From NCBI GenBank assembly GCA_963699805.1, contig CAVOVH010000004.1:620001-684000 (forward strand): 64,000 bases of DNA. The letters are read 5' to 3'. This DNA is from JAGTVG01 sp963699805 (GTDB taxonomy: Bacteria; Bacteroidota; Bacteroidia; Cytophagales; Cyclobacteriaceae). Positions 16,179 through 24,484 of this stretch are shown here, piece after piece (the stretch's first letter is position 1; each line of letters starts with the position of its first letter). The translations under genes were made by a program, and so were the position numbers. A model generated the notes under the pieces. The model had not been told where the DNA came from. It ran no database searches and worked only from the letters and a program-made list of their open reading frames with translations.

Positions 16179-16574
16179 ACTGGTTGCCATCCTGAACGAT
16201 AATCCCGAGATTAAAATAGAACTCAGTTCTCATACTGACAGCCGTGCCGACGGCAGATTATAATATGGACCTTGTCCAAAAGAAGAGCCCAGGCAGCGGT
16301 TAAATACATTATCGATAAAGGGATCGATCCTGATAGGATCACTGCCAGGGGGTATGGTGAATCACAATTGATCATTTCAGATGAGGATATTAATAAATTA
16401 CCTACTGAAACGGAACGAGAGGCCGCCCATCAGATTAACCGGAGAACAGAATTTAAAATCCTGGAATACAATAAATCCGAAGTCGAACAGGATGAACTGG
16501 CAGAAAATCCCGAGGAAATCGATGAGATGGAAAATGCGGAAGAATGGGAAAAAGAGATTGAATGGGATCAATAA
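16179..16574 (+). pseudogene. Displaced remainder of the PorE-like OmpA domain and acidic tail
   Basis: Reading first in the frame of 16168 (ELDKLVAILNDNPEIKIELS, then SHTDSRADGR), next in that of 16259 (YNMD) and then in the original frame from 16275 (SKRRAQAAVKYIIDKGIDPD, then ARGYGES) rebuilds an almost perfect OmpA-family peptidoglycan-binding domain. The last stretch open in one frame is 16272-16574. A very acidic tail (rich in E, D, N) ends the protein at 16574. The three single-base insertions, each doubling a base, add up to three and restore the original frame. Without correction the OmpA domain is lost. Confidence 0.75.
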
Positions 16575-16604
16575 ATCCCAGTCTAAAATAAATTAAGAGG
16601 GACC

Positions 16605-16666
16605 GCGGATCCAAAAGTTTTTAATACCTTTGAAAATAAAAACTTTGGTTCCGCTTTTTTATTTTT
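16605..16666 (+). terminator. Long-stem terminator after the PorE-like gene, overlapping the purM promoter region
   Basis: GCGGATCCAAAAGTTTTTA (16605-16623) pairs almost perfectly with TAAAAACTTTGGTTCCGC (16637-16654), followed by TTTTTTATTTTT. This is a strong rho-independent terminator for the upstream gene. It ends only six bases before the purM start. Confidence 0.75.
16625..16632 (+). promoter_or_regulatory. Candidate -7 box for purM inside the terminator loop
   Basis: TACCTTTG matches TAnnTTTG exactly and lies 41 bases before the purM ATG, in the loop of the upstream terminator. No TTTG is found at the -33 position, so support is partial. Confidence 0.35.
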
Positions 16667-16672
16667 CCCGAT

Positions 16673-17842
16673 ATGAGTGACCGTTACATGCAACGGGGTG
16701 TTTCCGCCTCTAAAAAAGATGTTCACCAGGCCATAAAAAATATTGATAAAGGCATTTTCCCAAATGCATTTTGTAAAATCGTACCCGACATGATGGGTCA
16801 GGATCCGGATTATTGTAACATTATGCACGCGGATGGCGCCGGCACCAAATCGTCCCTGGCCTATGTTTATTGGAAAGAAACAGGAGATTTATCCGTCTGG
16901 CGTGGTATTGCCCAGGATGCAGTGATCATGAATGTGGATGATCTTTTATGTGTTGGGGCCACCAGCAACATACTTCTCTCCTCCACTATCGGCAGAAATA
17001 AGAACCTGATCCCTGGAGAGGTGATTTCAGCCATTATCGACGGAACAGAAGAGGTACTGGAAATGTTGAGGTCCAATGGCCTGGAAATTAGAAGCACTGG
17101 AGGTGAAACGGCTGACCTGGGTGATCTTGTAAAAACCATTGTGGTGGATAGCACGGTAGTGACCCGTATGAAAAAAACGGAGGTGATTACCAATGAGCAT
17201 ATTTCTCCGGGTGATGTAATAGTCGGGCTGGCTTCCAGCGGCCTGGCATCCTACGAAAGGGAATACAACAGTGGAATGGGAAGCAACGGACTCACTTCCG
17301 CCCGCCATGATCTATTCAATAAGATATATGCGGAAAAATATCCGGAAAGCTTTGATCCCCAGCTCCCAGGAGATCTGGTTTATTCAGGCGGGTACCTGCT
17401 GACCGATCATGTTGAGGGAATTCCATTGAATATGGGAAAACTGGCTTTGTCACCAACCCGGACCTATGCTCCGTTGTTTATCCCCTTATTAAAAGAATTA
17501 AAAAATAAAATACACGGCATTATTCATTGCAGTGGTGGTGCGCAGACTAAAATTCTTCATTTTCTGAACAGTCACCATGTCATTAAGGACAATATGTTCC
17601 CGCTACCTCCTTTATTTAAAATCATCCAGGAAGAAAGCCACACAGCCTGGAAGGAAATGTTTAAGGTATTTAATATGGGACACCGGATGGAGATTTATCT
17701 TCCGGAAAATGATGCTCAAACAGTCATCTGGATGGCGGAAAAATTCAAAATAGATGCAAGGATCATTGGCAAAGTACTGCCTGCTTCCAGACCTGCCCTG
17801 ACAATCAAAAGTGAATTTGGAATTTTTGAATATCAGAAGTAA
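16673..17842 (+). CDS. purM: Phosphoribosylformylglycinamidine cyclo-ligase (AIR synthetase)
   Basis: ATP-dependent ring closure of FGAM to AIR, step five of purine synthesis; cytoplasmic homodimer. 389 residues, the longer form seen in Bacteroidota. Conserved features: RGVSASKKDVHQAIKNIDKG at the N terminus, the ATP-binding DGAGTKSSLAY, DAVIMNVDDLLCVGA, and GGETADLGDLVKTIVVDSTV. The C-terminal AIRS domain includes GIIHCSGGAQTK and VFNMGHRMEI. The start matches the usual N terminus of the family. Stands alone behind a terminator. Confidence 0.96.
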   Translation: MSDRYMQRGVSASKKDVHQAIKNIDKGIFPNAFCKIVPDMMGQDPDYCNIMHADGAGTKSSLAYVYWKETGDLSVWRGIAQDAVIMNVDDLLCVGATSNILLSSTIGRNKNLIPGEVISAIIDGTEEVLEMLRSNGLEIRSTGGETADLGDLVKTIVVDSTVVTRMKKTEVITNEHISPGDVIVGLASSGLASYEREYNSGMGSNGLTSARHDLFNKIYAEKYPESFDPQLPGDLVYSGGYLLTDHVEGIPLNMGKLALSPTRTYAPLFIPLLKELKNKIHGIIHCSGGAQTKILHFLNSHHVIKDNMFPLPPLFKIIQEESHTAWKEMFKVFNMGHRMEIYLPENDAQTVIWMAEKFKIDARIIGKVLPASRPALTIKSEFGIFEYQK

Positions 17843-17846
17843 TGTC

Positions 17847-18101
17847 TTAGTTTTTCTGATTGGTCATATCCAGAATATGCGCGTTGGAATAGCGAGCATT
17901 ATGGGTATTATAAAATCCTGAAAGGATCCTGTGTGCAATCACTGAATATACTAGTTCCTCTTCTGATTTATTCTCCTTACCAATCCAGAATACCCGTTTC
18001 GGATGCCTTTTCATGTCCTGAACATATTCCTGTGCATCACTATACTGGTCCTGAGAGAACGTAAGTGTAAAACATGTTGTTACGGTTTCCATATTGAGCA
18101 T
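17847..18101 (-). CDS. Small hypothetical protein
   Basis: 84 residues from the ATG at 18101 (MLNMETVTTCFTLTFSQDQY); an ATG at 18092 would give 81. No family recognised. It has no membrane segment or signal peptide, and a mixed charged composition, including a central block DMKRHPKRVFWIGKENKSEEE. A frame-extending TTG at 18125 lies inside the -7 box of its promoter and is therefore not the start. It is convergent with purM (four bases between stops) and downstream of the UbiA-like gene's divergent neighbours, with its own promoter. Confidence 0.6.
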   Translation of the reverse strand: MLNMETVTTCFTLTFSQDQYSDAQEYVQDMKRHPKRVFWIGKENKSEEELVYSVIAHRILSGFYNTHNARYSNAHILDMTNQKN

Positions 18102-18122
18102 TGTTTTTTGACCTTTCCAATA

Positions 18123-18154
18123 CAAAATATAATAATTGACTGCAATTTTTCAAA
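18123..18154 (-). promoter_or_regulatory. Promoter of the small hypothetical gene
   Basis: Minus strand: TTTG (18151-18154), 19 bases, then TATATTTTG (18123-18131). This is the Bacteroidota pattern with one extra base in the -7 box. The predicted start would give a leader of about 15 bases before the ATG at 18101. Confidence 0.5.
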
Positions 18155-18173
18155 ATATAACACATTTCTGATT

Positions 18174-18983
18174 TTAAATCAATCCCATATGTGAAAATAA
18201 ATATAAAATCAGCCAGTAAATAATGATAAATCCGTCAATGATTCCGGTATAGTAAAATTCTTTCTTTTTTTCCTTGCTGTGATATATCAACAGCATCATT
18301 ATCAAGCCTATCATAATAAACGGAATCGTTGAATGGAAGGTTAAAGTTGAAATCAGGATGTATAAAAAAGACAAAATGATACCCGTAATTCTTGTCGTCC
18401 GGATCCCTAAAAATCCCGGAATGGTTCTGATCCGATCATTTTTATCTTGGGAATAATCCCGAATATCAAAAGGAAGCGTGATGGAGGCGATGAACAAAAA
18501 CTGAATACTGAATACCACTACGATATGGCGGACTGATGGTTCAATATCAGATTGAAACAGGGGCAGAATGGTTCCGATGGATGCCCAGACATATGCGATC
18601 AGGATGATCTTGAGAAATGGAATGGTTCGGGCAGGTAATATAATCCAATGTTTGCGCTTGAATGGATAATTGTAGGCAAATGAAATAATCCCGAGATGGA
18701 ACAGGTAAATGAATTTTACAATACCAAAACCAATGGATATGTATAAAACCAGGATACTGAGCATCGTATACAGGCTGATAAAAATTTTATGCTTCCCCGG
18801 AGATACTGCATATTTCGTAATAAGAGGGAGATTATAGGCTATAAACGTGGCACTGAAAATGAATAGTGAAGACCGCAGCGGACCAGTTGCATTTACCGAG
18901 GAAAATAGAATATATCCACTCCAGTAAAAGGTTACTGCGGCGAAACTAATCAGGATCTGTGACCTGATGATTTTCGCAATCAT
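18174..18983 (-). CDS. UbiA-like integral membrane protein (degenerate prenyltransferase family)
   Basis: 269 residues with seven to nine predicted membrane helices. The motif LPFDIRDYSQDKNDRIRTIP matches the second aspartate-rich loop of UbiA prenyltransferases (DxxDxxxD, then TLP). The first aspartate loop (NxxxDxxxD) is not seen; the equivalent place reads FIAYNLPLITKY. It may be a non-catalytic or divergent relative of the family. It lies 157 bases downstream of atpG on the same strand and could be read from the ATP synthase transcript; I find no terminator with a clear U-tract between them. Confidence 0.7.
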   Translation of the reverse strand: MIAKIIRSQILISFAAVTFYWSGYILFSSVNATGPLRSSLFIFSATFIAYNLPLITKYAVSPGKHKIFISLYTMLSILVLYISIGFGIVKFIYLFHLGIISFAYNYPFKRKHWIILPARTIPFLKIILIAYVWASIGTILPLFQSDIEPSVRHIVVVFSIQFLFIASITLPFDIRDYSQDKNDRIRTIPGFLGIRTTRITGIILSFLYILISTLTFHSTIPFIMIGLIMMLLIYHSKEKKKEFYYTGIIDGFIIIYWLILYLFSHMGLI

Positions 18984-19140
18984 GCAATCGTAAATAAAAA
19001 AGAAGCACTCTCAAAAGCCGGAGAACCTCATCCTTGTCTACCAGTTATAAGTTAAAAAGCGATGAAATCTAGACAGGAATGATCATAACATTAACTCTGG
19101 AGACAGCCTCGTAAATTTTTAAAATTATTCTATTATAATT

Positions 19141-20025
19141 TTATTCCTGTGATAATGCCTGTGCACCACCTACAATTTCATTCAATTCTTTAGTAATGAC
19201 GGCCTGACGTGTACGGTTATAGGTGATCTGCAATTCTCCCAGTAATTCATCAGCATTTTCAGTGGCCTGTTCCATAGCCGTCATCCTTGCTCCATGCTCT
19301 GCAGCAATAGATTCCAGAATGGCTTTATAAAACTGAATATGCAATGACTGGGGAATTAATTCCCTGATGATATATTCGTGCGATGGTTCAAAAATATAAT
19401 CCAGGTTTGATTGGGTGGTTCCTTCAGCTCCAACACTTTCAATGGGTAAAAACTGATGAACACGCAGTACCTGGGTAGCCACATTTTTAAACTCATTGTA
19501 TACCACGATTACCTCATCATAGTGCTGATTTTTAAAAGACTGCATTGAAAATTCAGCCACTTGCGTTACCTTCTCATAGGTAATATCCGTGTATAAATTC
19601 CAGAATTGATCCATTATTCTGAAATCCCGTTTGCGGAAAAAGTCATAGGATTTTCTTCCAATCGGCAAGATATCCAGGCGCTTCCGATCATAGAATTCCT
19701 GATACTTCTCACTGACCAAAGCCACAACTCTTTTAAAGACATTGCTGTTAAACGCCCCACAGAGTCCACGGTCAGAGGATACTACCACAATAAGTACTTT
19801 CTTCAATTCCCTTTTTTCAGCATACTCAGTCTGAATACTTTCACCGCTGGCCTGGATCACATTGTTCAGTATATCGTTTAATTTCTGGGCAAAAGGTCGC
19901 ATCTGGATTATGTTATCCTGTGCCCTCCGCAACTTGGATGCCGCTACCATTTTCATGGCTTTGGTAATCTGCTGCGTTGATTTTACCGATTTGATCCGGT
20001 TGCGAACTTCTTTTAAATTAGGCAT
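19141..20025 (-). CDS. atpG: ATP synthase F1 subunit gamma
   Basis: Central rotor shaft of F1. 294 residues; N-terminal helix MPNLKEVRNRIKSVKSTQQI, then TKAMKMVAASKLRRAQDN, the RGLCGAFNSNV strand, and the C-terminal helix region EHGARMTAMEQATENADEL, then TYNRTRQAVITKELNEIVGG are all in place. Last gene of the atp cluster on this strand; atpD and atpC do not follow. Confidence 0.98.
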   Translation of the reverse strand: MPNLKEVRNRIKSVKSTQQITKAMKMVAASKLRRAQDNIIQMRPFAQKLNDILNNVIQASGESIQTEYAEKRELKKVLIVVVSSDRGLCGAFNSNVFKRVVALVSEKYQEFYDRKRLDILPIGRKSYDFFRKRDFRIMDQFWNLYTDITYEKVTQVAEFSMQSFKNQHYDEVIVVYNEFKNVATQVLRVHQFLPIESVGAEGTTQSNLDYIFEPSHEYIIRELIPQSLHIQFYKAILESIAAEHGARMTAMEQATENADELLGELQITYNRTRQAVITKELNEIVGGAQALSQE

Positions 20026-20043
20026 TTCAAATCATCAGGTGAA

Positions 20044-21624
20044 TTATCTCTGGTAATTTTTTGCGATGTTTATGGCGATCTCATGCATGGTATCAGAAGC
20101 TTGATCATCTAAAATGCCATCTCTGAGTTTATCAAGTACATCCGGATGTTTGGTCACCATATTATCGAGATATTCTTTCTCAAATTCTTTCATCCGATCG
20201 ATAGGAACTGAATCCAGATATCCCTTGGTAGATACAAAGATGATCGCAACCTGTTGCTCAACCGGAACAGGTGAGTATTGAGGCTGTTTTAATATTTCCT
20301 GGTTCCTCCTGCCACGGCTAATGATCAACTGAGTGGATTTATCCAGGTCGGAACCAAACTTTGAAAATGCCTCCATTTCCCTGAACTGTGCCTGATCAAG
20401 TTTAAGGGTCCCGGCCACTTTTTTCATGGAATTAATCTGGGCTTTCCCACCTACCCGGGAAACAGAAATACCCACATTAATGGCTGGCCGGATCCCTGAG
20501 TTAAACAAATCCGTTTCCAGGAATATCTGTCCATCCGTAATGGAAATTACATTGGTTGGAATATAAGCAGATACATCTCCTGCCTGGGTCTCTATGATTG
20601 GCAGCGCGGTTAATGAACCTCCTCCTTTAACCTGCTTAGCGATGGAAGGGGGAAGATCATTCATTTTTTTGGCCACATCGTCATTGGCATTGATTTTGGA
20701 AGCCCTTTCAAGAAGACGGGAATGAAGATAAAAAACATCCCCCGGATAAGCTTCCCTGCCAGGAGGTCTCCTTAGCAACAGGGATACCTCACGATACGCC
20801 ACTGCCTGCTTTGACAGATCATCAAAAATTACCAGCGCCGATCGGCCAGTATCTCTGAAAAACTCTCCAATGGCGGCACCGGAAAAAGGTGCGAAATACT
20901 GCATGGGAGTTGGATCAGAAGCATTGGCTGCTACAATGACCGTATAATCCATCGCTCCATATCTTTCCAGCGTGGCCAATACCCTTGCAACAGTCGAAGC
21001 TTTTTGTCCGCACGCTACATAGATACAATAAACAGGTTCCCCTTTCTCATAAAATTCTTTCTGATTGATGATCGTATCGATAGCAATGGCACTCTTTCCC
21101 GTCTGACGGTCACCAATGATGAGCTCTCTCTGACCTCTTCCAATGGGGATCATTGAATCAACGGCTTTTAATCCGGTTTGCAATGGCTCACTCACTGGTT
21201 CCCTGTAAATGACACCCGGCGCTTTTCTTTCCAGCGGCATTTCATATACTTTACCTTCGATCTTTCCTTTACCATCCATGGGACGTCCAAGCGTATCGAT
21301 TACCCGGCCAAGCATTCCTTCTCCTACCTGAATAGATGCGATCTGGCCCGTTCTTTTAACGGTATCTCCTTCTTTGATATTTTCAGATTCACCGAATAAT
21401 ACGGCCCCGACATTGTCTTCCTCCAGGTTTAAAACCAGAGCCTTGGTTCCATCCTCAAATTCAAGAAGTTCCCCGGCCTGTGCTTGGGTTAATCCATAGA
21501 TCCTGGCAACTCCATCCCCGATCTGAAGTACCGTTCCGATTTCTTCAAGTTCAGATTCGGTCCGAAAATTAGATAATTGTTCCCGTAGTATTGCTGATAC
21601 TTCATCAGGTCTAACTTCTGCCAT
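20044..21624 (-). CDS. atpA: ATP synthase F1 subunit alpha
   Basis: Non-catalytic nucleotide-binding subunit of the F1 hexamer. 526 residues. P-loop GDRQTGKSAIAID (about 171-183), the conserved arginine region GIRPAINVGISVSRVGGKAQ (which includes the arginine finger), and the C-terminal helical domain (QREMEAFSKFGSDLDK-type region). 18 bases upstream of atpG and 19 after atpH. Confidence 0.98.
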   Translation of the reverse strand: MAEVRPDEVSAILREQLSNFRTESELEEIGTVLQIGDGVARIYGLTQAQAGELLEFEDGTKALVLNLEEDNVGAVLFGESENIKEGDTVKRTGQIASIQVGEGMLGRVIDTLGRPMDGKGKIEGKVYEMPLERKAPGVIYREPVSEPLQTGLKAVDSMIPIGRGQRELIIGDRQTGKSAIAIDTIINQKEFYEKGEPVYCIYVACGQKASTVARVLATLERYGAMDYTVIVAANASDPTPMQYFAPFSGAAIGEFFRDTGRSALVIFDDLSKQAVAYREVSLLLRRPPGREAYPGDVFYLHSRLLERASKINANDDVAKKMNDLPPSIAKQVKGGGSLTALPIIETQAGDVSAYIPTNVISITDGQIFLETDLFNSGIRPAINVGISVSRVGGKAQINSMKKVAGTLKLDQAQFREMEAFSKFGSDLDKSTQLIISRGRRNQEILKQPQYSPVPVEQQVAIIFVSTKGYLDSVPIDRMKEFEKEYLDNMVTKHPDVLDKLRDGILDDQASDTMHEIAINIAKNYQR

Positions 21625-21643
21625 GCGTGTATATTTTATCCAA

Positions 21644-22189
21644 TTATGATACTATTAACTGTTTTTTTACTTCTCTAAGTTTGGAAGAGACGGAATCATC
21701 TATCTGCCGGTCTCCAATCCTCACTATATATCCTCCAATAAGTTCCTCATCCTTTTTCTCAACCAATTGAACTTCCCAATCTTTTCCAATATATTTTTTT
21801 GCAAGATTCTCAAATTCTGATTTCATTGCTTTATCCAGCTTTATGGGCGTGGTGACTTCGACGATCTCAATTTTTCTGTATTGTCGATATTCAACCAGGA
21901 ATTCATTGGCTATCTCCAGTAAGATGTCTTCCCTGGATTTCCTGGTAACGATATCGATGAATGAAAAGGTCATTTCATCGATTTTTCCTTTGAAAATCTT
22001 CTTGAGAATACTCAATTTCTGGTAACTGTGAATAATCGGATTCTTTAGAAAAAGATTGAACGCCCGTAGCTCATCACATAAAGAATATATCATTTCCATA
22101 TCCTTTTTCACCTCTTCCAGCCTGCCTTTTTCGATGGAAAGTTCAATCAATGACCGTGCGTACCGTTTGGCAATGCGATAATTTGACAT
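21644..22189 (-). CDS. atpH: ATP synthase F1 subunit delta (OSCP)
   Basis: Joins the peripheral stalk to the top of F1. 181 residues: N-terminal helical bundle (YRIAKRYARSLIELSIEKGR) and a C-terminal domain with LVEKKDEELIGGYIVRIGDR before the final helix DDSVSSKLREVKKQL. Three bases after atpF. Standard for the family. Confidence 0.96.
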   Translation of the reverse strand: MSNYRIAKRYARSLIELSIEKGRLEEVKKDMEMIYSLCDELRAFNLFLKNPIIHSYQKLSILKKIFKGKIDEMTFSFIDIVTRKSREDILLEIANEFLVEYRQYRKIEIVEVTTPIKLDKAMKSEFENLAKKYIGKDWEVQLVEKKDEELIGGYIVRIGDRQIDDSVSSKLREVKKQLIVS

Positions 22190-22192
22190 CTT

Positions 22193-22687
22193 CTAATTTA
22201 ACTTCATGTCTTTTAAATATTCCTGGATGAGCGCCTTCTGTTGAGCTTCATTTTCTAGATTTTTCCGGAGTATCTTTTCCGAAATTTGCAGTGAAAACTC
22301 TGTCACCTGGTTTCTAACCTCATTGATGGCAGCCTGTTTTTCAAGTTGAATGGTATGACGTGCATCCTCGATCATCTTCTGGGTAATCTTACCGGCATCT
22401 TCCTTGGCCTCTTCACGGATTCGCGAAGCCAGGACGGAAGCTTCCTTGATGATCTGATCCCTTTCCATCCTTGCCTCTGCCATCAGTTTTTCGTTATCGG
22501 CCGTTAATTTTTCCATTTCTTCCCGTGCCAGCTCGGCAGCCTGAAGGGCCTCCTCGATTGAACCTTCCCTGGCTTTTAAAGCATTCATGATTGGCTTCCA
22601 CACGAATTTACCAAGAATCAGCAGAACTGCCAGAAAGGTAAGGGTCTGCCAGAAAATCAATCCTATACCGGGTGTTACAAGATCCAT
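22193..22687 (-). CDS. atpF: ATP synthase F0 subunit b
   Basis: Peripheral stalk: one N-terminal membrane helix (GLIFWQTLTFLAVLLILGKF) followed by a long charged helix rich in A/E/K/R (about 45-155). 164 residues. It lies 67 bases downstream of atpE, a wide gap for this operon, and this gap holds a terminator-like hairpin. Confidence 0.96.
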   Translation of the reverse strand: MDLVTPGIGLIFWQTLTFLAVLLILGKFVWKPIMNALKAREGSIEEALQAAELAREEMEKLTADNEKLMAEARMERDQIIKEASVLASRIREEAKEDAGKITQKMIEDARHTIQLEKQAAINEVRNQVTEFSLQISEKILRKNLENEAQQKALIQEYLKDMKLN

Positions 22688-22703
22688 ATTAAATATTTTT
22701 ATT

Positions 22704-22748
22704 TTCTAGAAAAAAGCCTGAACCAGCCTAATGCACATGTTCAGGCTT
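22704..22748 (-). terminator. Terminator-like hairpin (attenuator) between atpE and atpF
   Basis: On the minus strand AAGCCTGAAC (22739-22748) pairs perfectly over ten bases with GTTCAGGCTT (22714-22723), loop 15 bases, followed by a run of six T (22710-22715) and TCT. It is a typical intrinsic terminator, but it sits inside the operon, right after the gene of the most abundant subunit (c). Confidence 0.75.
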
Positions 22749-22754
22749 GAATTA

Positions 22755-23000
22755 CTAACCTTTAAATGATATTAACAGACATACTACTACCCCAAACAAA
22801 GCAACACCTTCGATCAGGGCTGATGCTATGATCATAGCAGTCTGGATTTTACCACCGGCTTCCGGCTGACGCGCAATCGCTTCCATAGCGGAACTACCGA
22901 TCTTGCCAATGCCAAAACCTGCGCCCAATGCAACAAGTCCAGCACCAATGGCTGCACCCATAATTGCTATACTGATATCAAGTAATAAGAAGTTTAACAT
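22755..23000 (-). CDS. atpE: ATP synthase F0 subunit c
   Basis: Rotor ring subunit, 81 residues, two membrane helices with the polar loop ARQPEAGGK. The ion-binding carboxylate is Glu64 (SALIEGVALFG). The sodium signature (a Gln in helix 1 plus ES/ET after the glutamate) is absent; helix 1 is GAAIGAGLVALGAGFGIG, so proton coupling is expected. Followed by the terminator-like hairpin, consistent with higher expression than the downstream subunits. Confidence 0.97.
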   Translation of the reverse strand: MLNFLLLDISIAIMGAAIGAGLVALGAGFGIGKIGSSAMEAIARQPEAGGKIQTAMIIASALIEGVALFGVVVCLLISFKG

Positions 23001-23033
23001 AATAATTAAATTTATATAATGGTTATTAAAGAG

Positions 23034-24104
23034 TTACACGACTTTTTGTTCGAGACCTTCTTCATGATGATGTTCCTCAACAGCTGCACCAAAATACATG
23101 GCTGAAAGTATCGTAAAAATAAAGGCTTGCAGCAAAGCTACAAACAACTCCAGAAAATTCATGAATATGGCGAATAGAACACTCAAAGGACCCACCCAGA
23201 TGCTTTCAAATATGAATATCAGACTGAAAAGGCTGAGGATGATGATATGACCAGCGGTAATATTCGCAAAAAGTCGAACGGTCAGGGAAAAGGGTTTGGT
23301 GAATACACCAATCAGTTCAACAAGCGGCATAATGGGAATCGGGATCTTCAGCCACCAGGGAACCCCGGGGGTATTGAAAATATCCTGCCAATATTGTTTG
23401 GTACCATTTACCTGAGTGATGATAAAGGTGAATACGGCGAGTGTTCCGGTTACCGCAATATTTCCTGTTACGTTTGCCGACCCCGGCAATAATCCCATCA
23501 TGTTGTTGAACCAGATAAAGAAAAATATTGAAAGTAGATAAGGTAAATATTTCTCGTATTTTGGACCAATATTCGGTTTAGCTACTTCATCCCTGATAAA
23601 AAGGATCACGGGTTCGAAAAATGATTGAATCCCCTTCGGTGGTTTTCCTGCATTCCGGATATATCCTTGTTTTACGCTGAAAAAAATCCAGAAAAGAATG
23701 ATCACACTGACAAACAGGGAAGCAACATTCTTCGTAATTGAAAAATCGATGATTGATCTCCCTTCCTCCAATGGAACAATATGTGAATTTTCTATTTGAT
23801 AACCGTTGTAAGGAATCAGCTGATGATGATCATCATAAAAATTAAAGGAGGAAAAGATCTCAACGCCCCTGTCACTTGAATATATGATTACGGGTAGTGG
23901 CAGGGTGCCATAGGGACCATCCCAGAAATGCCAGAAATGAGAATCCAGAATATGGTGATTGATCATTTCCCCAGGATTAAATGCCTCTTCCGGATTTTCT
24001 GCGGAAAAAGCCGAAGGTATCCCGGCAAATAAAAGAAACAATCCCAGAGAATATGCCCTTAATCGTGTTAATCCTTCAATTTTTAATATTTTATTTCCCA
24101 CCAT
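23034..24104 (-). CDS. atpB: ATP synthase F0 subunit a
   Basis: Stator channel protein, 356 residues, longer than the E. coli protein (271) because of an N-terminal signal-like segment (AYSLGLFLLFAGIPSAFSAE) and a periplasmic stretch containing HHILDSHFWHFWDG. Such an extension is usual in Bacteroidota. The essential arginine is in SLTVRLFANITAGHI. Ends in a histidine-rich tail EEHHHEEG. It overlaps the upstream AtpI-like gene by 14 bases. Confidence 0.96.
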   Translation of the reverse strand: MVGNKILKIEGLTRLRAYSLGLFLLFAGIPSAFSAENPEEAFNPGEMINHHILDSHFWHFWDGPYGTLPLPVIIYSSDRGVEIFSSFNFYDDHHQLIPYNGYQIENSHIVPLEEGRSIIDFSITKNVASLFVSVIILFWIFFSVKQGYIRNAGKPPKGIQSFFEPVILFIRDEVAKPNIGPKYEKYLPYLLSIFFFIWFNNMMGLLPGSANVTGNIAVTGTLAVFTFIITQVNGTKQYWQDIFNTPGVPWWLKIPIPIMPLVELIGVFTKPFSLTVRLFANITAGHIIILSLFSLIFIFESIWVGPLSVLFAIFMNFLELFVALLQAFIFTILSAMYFGAAVEEHHHEEGLEQKVV

Positions 24105-24474
24105 TAATCCTAAGATGTAAATTATTTATCAGATAATATAGTTCAAATCCTAAATACAGGAGATAAAGTATAATAAAATTCACTGCAAATAAAATGGCCC
24201 CCGCCCGGTCAAAATAGATCACTAGAAGGGCAATGATAATGCTCAGAAAAAAACGCAGCATCATGGCTCCAAAAAAGCCTTTGGATACATTATCTATATT
24301 TTTCCTGGCGGTCCTTTCTACTATCATCAGGCTAATCATTGTCAGAATAAAAAAATAAAACACCAATAACCATTGATAATCATATATCCATTCCATTTTT
24401 AATTTTCCAATTAAAAACAGAATAACCCCGATTATTAAGGTAAAGGTAGATGTTTGAATGATCACCCTTATCAT
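24091..24474 (-). CDS. AtpI-like four-helix membrane protein of the atp operon
   Basis: 127 residues with four predicted membrane helices (TFTLIIGVILFLIGKL, WLLVFYFFILTMISLMIV, GFFGAMMLRFFLSIIIALLV, ILFAVNFIILYLLYLGFELY). No catalytic motif. Size and position, between atpZ and atpB, match AtpI/UncI-type assembly factors, which help c-ring formation in other bacteria. Sequence similarity to E. coli AtpI is not evident, so the role is inferred from position. It overlaps atpB by 14 bases and starts ten bases after atpZ. Confidence 0.75.
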   Translation of the reverse strand: MIRVIIQTSTFTLIIGVILFLIGKLKMEWIYDYQWLLVFYFFILTMISLMIVERTARKNIDNVSKGFFGAMMLRFFLSIIIALLVIYFDRAGAILFAVNFIILYLLYLGFELYYLINNLHLRINGGK

Positions 24475-24484
24475 TGGCCTGAAA

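Noticed and set aside
14517..16574. A genuine fusion of an independent small OmpA gene downstream of the PorE-like gene
   Set aside because: The downstream frame starts in the middle of an OmpA motif and joins perfectly after removing single bases, so it is one gene.
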